DNA from: Alitta virens
Lineage: Eukaryota > Annelida > Polychaeta > Phyllodocida > Nereididae
Direction of reading: 5' to 3'
Length of the DNA: 64,000 nt
Assembly: GCA_932294295.1 (NCBI GenBank)
Contig: OW028585.1
Location: 19,103,912 to 19,167,911, forward strand
Shown piece by piece: positions 60,731-64,000 of this stretch. The position numbers and the translations under genes were made by a program. The notes below the pieces were generated by a model that saw only the letters and a program-made list of their open reading frames with translations, had not been told where the DNA came from and did not search any database. The stretch's first letter is position 1; every line of letters starts with the position of its first letter.

Positions 60731-60888
60731 ATAATTAAAGAAAACAAAGGCTGCTGTTTCATTTGTAATAAGAGCTGCTTGGGTGATTCTAATGATTTCG
60801 ACTAAACGTCTTCTGAAATAGACATATGAATAGATCACTCTGCAATGAGTACTGTGCCTTGCTAATGTCAAATAGTGCAAGTAGATAT

Positions 60889-60960
60889 CTAGTGGTGTCA
60901 CCACTGAGCAATTTTCGGAACCATTGCGCCCTGTGAAAATTATTCAGTGGTGACACCTAG
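60889..60960. repeat. 72-bp inverted repeat
   Basis: CTAGTGGTGTCACCACTGAG and CTCAGTGGTGACACC-like TTCAGTGGTGACACCTAG flank a short GC-containing loop, with AATTTTC against GAAAATT extending the stem. Possibly a tiny foldback element. Confidence 0.75.
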
Positions 60961-61139
60961 CAAGGATTTATATAAGCGCACCTTTCCACCTAAGTAAACC
61001 TCACCAAAATGAGGAACCTTGTGGGATTCCCAGGTGCCTACCAGGTCGACCTAGCCGGCACCCTACAAGTAGCAGTCAGTTTTCAGTAATTGCCAGAAAA
61101 TGGGAAATTTAGTACATGTCGGCAAAAGAGGACGACCCA

Positions 61140-61935
61140 GTGGGCCCTGAGGGAGAGGAAACTCAGTGGGACATCCATAGGCCAAGTGGGATACCTTATG
61201 ACCTAGTGGGACTCCCACCTACAGTGAGGAGGTGAGGAAGCCCAGTGGGATACCTCATGACCTAGTGAGACCCCTTTTACAGAGTGAGGAGGTGAGGAGA
61301 CCTGATTGGATACCCCCAAGCTTTAGTGGGAGCCATGTTAGAGAGAGGAAGTGAGAAGAATGGGATCTTCGAGATGAGGAGGCGAGGAGACCCAGTGGGC
61401 TACCTCTAAAGATAGTAGGATCCCCTCTTATACAGAAGGCGAGGAGACCCACTGGGCTACCTCTACAGGTAGTGGGACCCCCTCTCACAGACGAGGCGAG
61501 GACCCATTAGGCTACCCCTAACAGTAGTGGGACCCACTCTCACAGATGAGGCGAGGAGGCCCAGTGGATACCTAAGCTGCTCAGACCTAGTGGGACCCAT
61601 GTTACAGAGTGAGGAGGCGAGAAGACCCAGTGGGATACCCTAAGCTAGTGGGACCCACTCTTTCTGAGTGAGGAGGCGAGGAGACCCAGTGGGCTACCCC
61701 TAAGCTGCTCAGACCTAGTGGGACCCATGTTACAGAGTGAGGAGGCGAGAAGACCCAGTGGGATACCCTAAGCTAGTGGGACCCACTCTTTCTGAGTGAG
61801 GAGGCGAGGAGACCCAGTGGGCTACCCCTAAGCTAGTGGGACCCACTCTTACTGAGTGAGGAGGCGAGGAGACCCAGTGGGCTACCCCAAACAGTAGTTA
61901 GACCTCCTCTCAGAGTGAGGAGGCAAGGAGACCTT
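61140..61935. repeat. 60-bp minisatellite, left block
   Basis: Degenerate units of about 55-75 bp, exactly 60 bp between 61801 and 61861, containing GAGGAGGCGAGGAGACCCAG, TGGGCTACCCC and TAGTGGGACCCACTCT. About 13 units, all in one direction. Confidence 0.93.
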
Positions 61936-62244
61936 AATACACGAGGTACAGCATAGGCGTTTGCTGGCGAATTTCTTCATTGAATGCACTCCACTGGATC
62001 AGGAATGTTTGGCTGAAGTTTAAATATGTTGCGCACTTTAGAGGAACCACCAATGGACGTCATATTATTCTCCAGGGGTAGTAAAGAGCAATTTGCCATT
62101 CTCACTGGGAGTTGCTGCTTTGCTTAAAACTCCATTCTGGATATGATCATTGAATCAGTCAAAACAGAATAGACACGTACGAACAGTTGAAATCTTTAAT
62201 TCATCTTAAAAATACTCAGTAGTGGCTGACCTCTTCATTATTAA
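61936..62244. other. Unique core between opposed minisatellite blocks
   Basis: About 300 bp of ordinary AT-rich sequence bounded by AAGGAGACCTTAATA on the left and TATTAAGGTCTCCTCG-like TTATTAAGGTCTCCTCG on the right, which are inverted relative to each other. No coding frame. Confidence 0.7.
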
Positions 62245-63110
62245 GGTCTCCTCGCCTCCTCATCTGTGAGAGGGGGTCCCAATACCTGTAGGGGTAGCCC
62301 ACTGGGTATCCTCGCCTCCTCACTCAGTAAGAGTGGGTCCCACTAGCTAAGGGTATCCCATTGGGTCTCCTCGCCTCATCTGTCAGAGGGAGTCCCACTA
62401 GCTCAAGGTATCCCACTGGGTCTCCTCGCCTCCTCACTCTAAGAGGGGTACCACTTCCGTCAGGGTATCCCATTGGGTCTCCTCACCTCCTCATATGAGG
62501 GGTTCCCACTAGCTCAAGGTATCCCACTGGTTCTCCTCACCTCCTCACTCAGTAAGAGGGGTCCTTCTAGGTCACTGCATGGGCTTCCTCACCTCCTCAT
62601 CTGTGAGAGGGGGGTCCCACTAGCTCAAGGTACCCCACTGAGTCTCCTCACCTCCTCACTCGGTAGAAGTGGTCCCACTAGCTTAGGGTATCCCATTGGG
62701 TCTCCTCGCCTCCTCATCTGTCAGAGGGGGTCCCACTAGGTCATGAGGTATCCCACTGGGCTTCCTCACCTCCTCATCTGTGAGAGGAGGGTCCCACTAG
62801 GTCAAGGTATCCCACTGTGTATTCACCTCCTTACTCAGTAAGAGTGGGTCCAACTAGCTTAGATATCCCATTGGGTCTCCTTGCCTCTGTACTCTAAGGG
62901 GGGGTCCCACTTCCTTTAGGGACCCGTATCTCACTGGGTCTCCTCGCTTCCTCACTCTTTAAATGGGGTCCCCCAAGGTTATGAGGTATCCCATTGTGCC
63001 TATGGGTATCCCACTGGCTCTCCTCACGTCCTCTCTGCATTTTGGGTATCCCATTGGGTCCCAGGGTGCCCACTAGGTTTCCTCAAATCCTCGCTTTTTA
63101 AAAACAAATT
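62245..63110. repeat. 60-bp minisatellite, right block in inverted orientation
   Basis: The same units as 61140-61935 but reverse complemented (GGTCTCCTCGCCTCCTCA, GGGTCCCACTAGCT, GGTATCCCACTGGG). About 14 units, more diverged toward the right edge. The open frame at 62473-62739 is a by-product of the periodicity. Confidence 0.93.
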
Positions 63111-63299
63111 GCTCCCTGGAGGGGCTGCCGACTGCGTCAACCCAGTGGGCACCCGGGGTGCCCAGTATTACTCTTCACACAGGTGAGTGATATGAACCTC
63201 CACCTTTCGGTTTAATTCAATATTTCTAATCAAATCTAGTTTGCTAGTATACCCCCAAAGTGATTGTAACGTTGTTAAGTGTTATTTTGGCATCTTTAG

Positions 63300-63413
63300 T
63301 AATTCCTTATTTGGAAATGAAAAGTTCCATCTGGTCACGTGGCCGGAGCGTCACTTTTCACTTGTCGTCTCACTCGTCTGTCGTCTGCAAAGATGGCGTC
63401 TAATACAATACAG
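63300..63413 (+). CDS. Probable first exon of an unidentified gene (start codon at 63393)
   Basis: A relatively CpG-rich segment with an E-box CACGTG (63336-63341) leads to AAGATGGCG, a strong initiation context, coding MASNTIQ and ending at a consensus donor CAG|GTAAGA (63413/63414). Only seven residues are encoded, so the gene cannot be named. A possible second exon begins at about 63934 after TCTGTCTGTCATAG and continues the frame as ADIAVKDKIASPRTV, but it meets a TGA before any donor, so it is doubtful. Confidence 0.45.
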
Positions 63414-64000
63414 GTAAGAAAAAGTCGAAACTAATAAAGTTTCAAACTTTCTGCTGGTGACACCAAGCCTTTTATCGTACCGTACATTTAGCATGATTTA
63501 CGTCAGACATGACACTTTTGACAGGAGCTGACGCCGCGACGGGCATGGCAAGAGCTTGAAGTGGCGGCTCATTGACATTGATTGCCCATGATTCACTACG
63601 TATAATATTGACTGACAGTGACACTCAGTCTCAGTGACAAGCAGTACAACTTTGGACGTGCAGAAAAGGCAAAATGATCAGTGAATGATAAACTTTTCAC
63701 TTGTGTATGAAAGAGGGGGGGGGGGGGGGTCCGAGGCATTTGAAAATAATGTTGCTACCACTGTACCAGGTCAGTTTAAAAAAAATATTTTAAATGTGTA
63801 ATTATTCTATGTTTAAATGACTTTAAGGGGCAAGTAGGGCAGGTCCTAAAGTAGTAATGTACGTGTGCCAGGCCCGATGCACGGTCTCTCAAAACATAGC
63901 CTGTCTGTCACGCAATCTGTCTGTCTGTCATAGGCTGATATTGCGGTCAAAGACAAAATAGCAAGTCCTAGAACTGTTACTGAACTGCATTGAATTGAAC
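63414..64000. other. Right edge, probable intron
   Basis: Contains a G homopolymer at 63715-63729 and a CTGTCTGTC microsatellite at about 63901-63930. Nothing else recognised. Confidence 0.4.

Noticed and set aside
62473..62739. 88-residue plus-strand frame with LLTSS repeats
   Set aside because: Product of the 60-bp (multiple of three) minisatellite periodicity.

Overview
This 64 kb window is nuclear DNA from a metazoan, most likely a marine invertebrate. The evidence is GT-AG introns, clear orthologues of animal genes (neurexin, cyclin Y, USP37), AT-rich non-coding DNA, and many non-LTR retrotransposons, tRNA-derived SINEs and MITEs. The intron-rich structure of cyclin Y and USP37 fits a slowly evolving invertebrate such as a non-vertebrate deuterostome or lophotrochozoan, but the clade cannot be fixed from sequence alone.

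Layout. 1-6.2 kb is non-coding (probable downstream intron of the neurexin gene), full of a GGTCTTAATAGTGAGGT repeat and microsatellites. 6.19-6.93 kb (minus) is a neurexin first coding exon: signal peptide, LNS1, start of EGF1. 7.0-8.2 kb ends in an ATTGAA-type array. 8.65-12.6 kb (minus) is a decayed CR1/L2-like LINE split by a SINE. 13.2-13.5 kb (minus) encodes the C-terminal half of a NADAR domain, followed by a 74-bp satellite. 15.1-19.4 kb is a broken, intron-containing piggyBac transposase carrying hAT-like, I-type LINE, tRNA-SINE and TTAA-MITE insertions. 21.3-28.1 kb holds two diverged copies of one uncharacterised transposase-like family, interrupted by two SINE families, a MITE and a 385-bp palindrome. 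28-34 kb is repeats and AT-rich DNA.

34.16-41.56 kb (minus) is a complete eight-exon cyclin Y gene (357 aa). 44.95-59.57 kb (plus) is a complete USP37 gene with 22 coding exons (915 aa). In both models all splice sites are GT-AG and every phase joins. The two genes are head to head about 1.5 kb apart, with a foldback element between them. 61.1-63.1 kb is a 60-bp minisatellite in two opposite blocks around a ~300-bp core. 63.39 kb looks like the first coding exon of a further plus-strand gene leaving the window.

Functionally, cyclin Y (membrane-anchored partner of CDK14/CDK16) and USP37 (deubiquitinase opposing APC/C-CDH1) are both cell-cycle regulators. The rest is mostly a mobile-element landscape whose nesting gives a readable insertion history, including a SINE family that shares its 3' tail with an I-type LINE in the same window.
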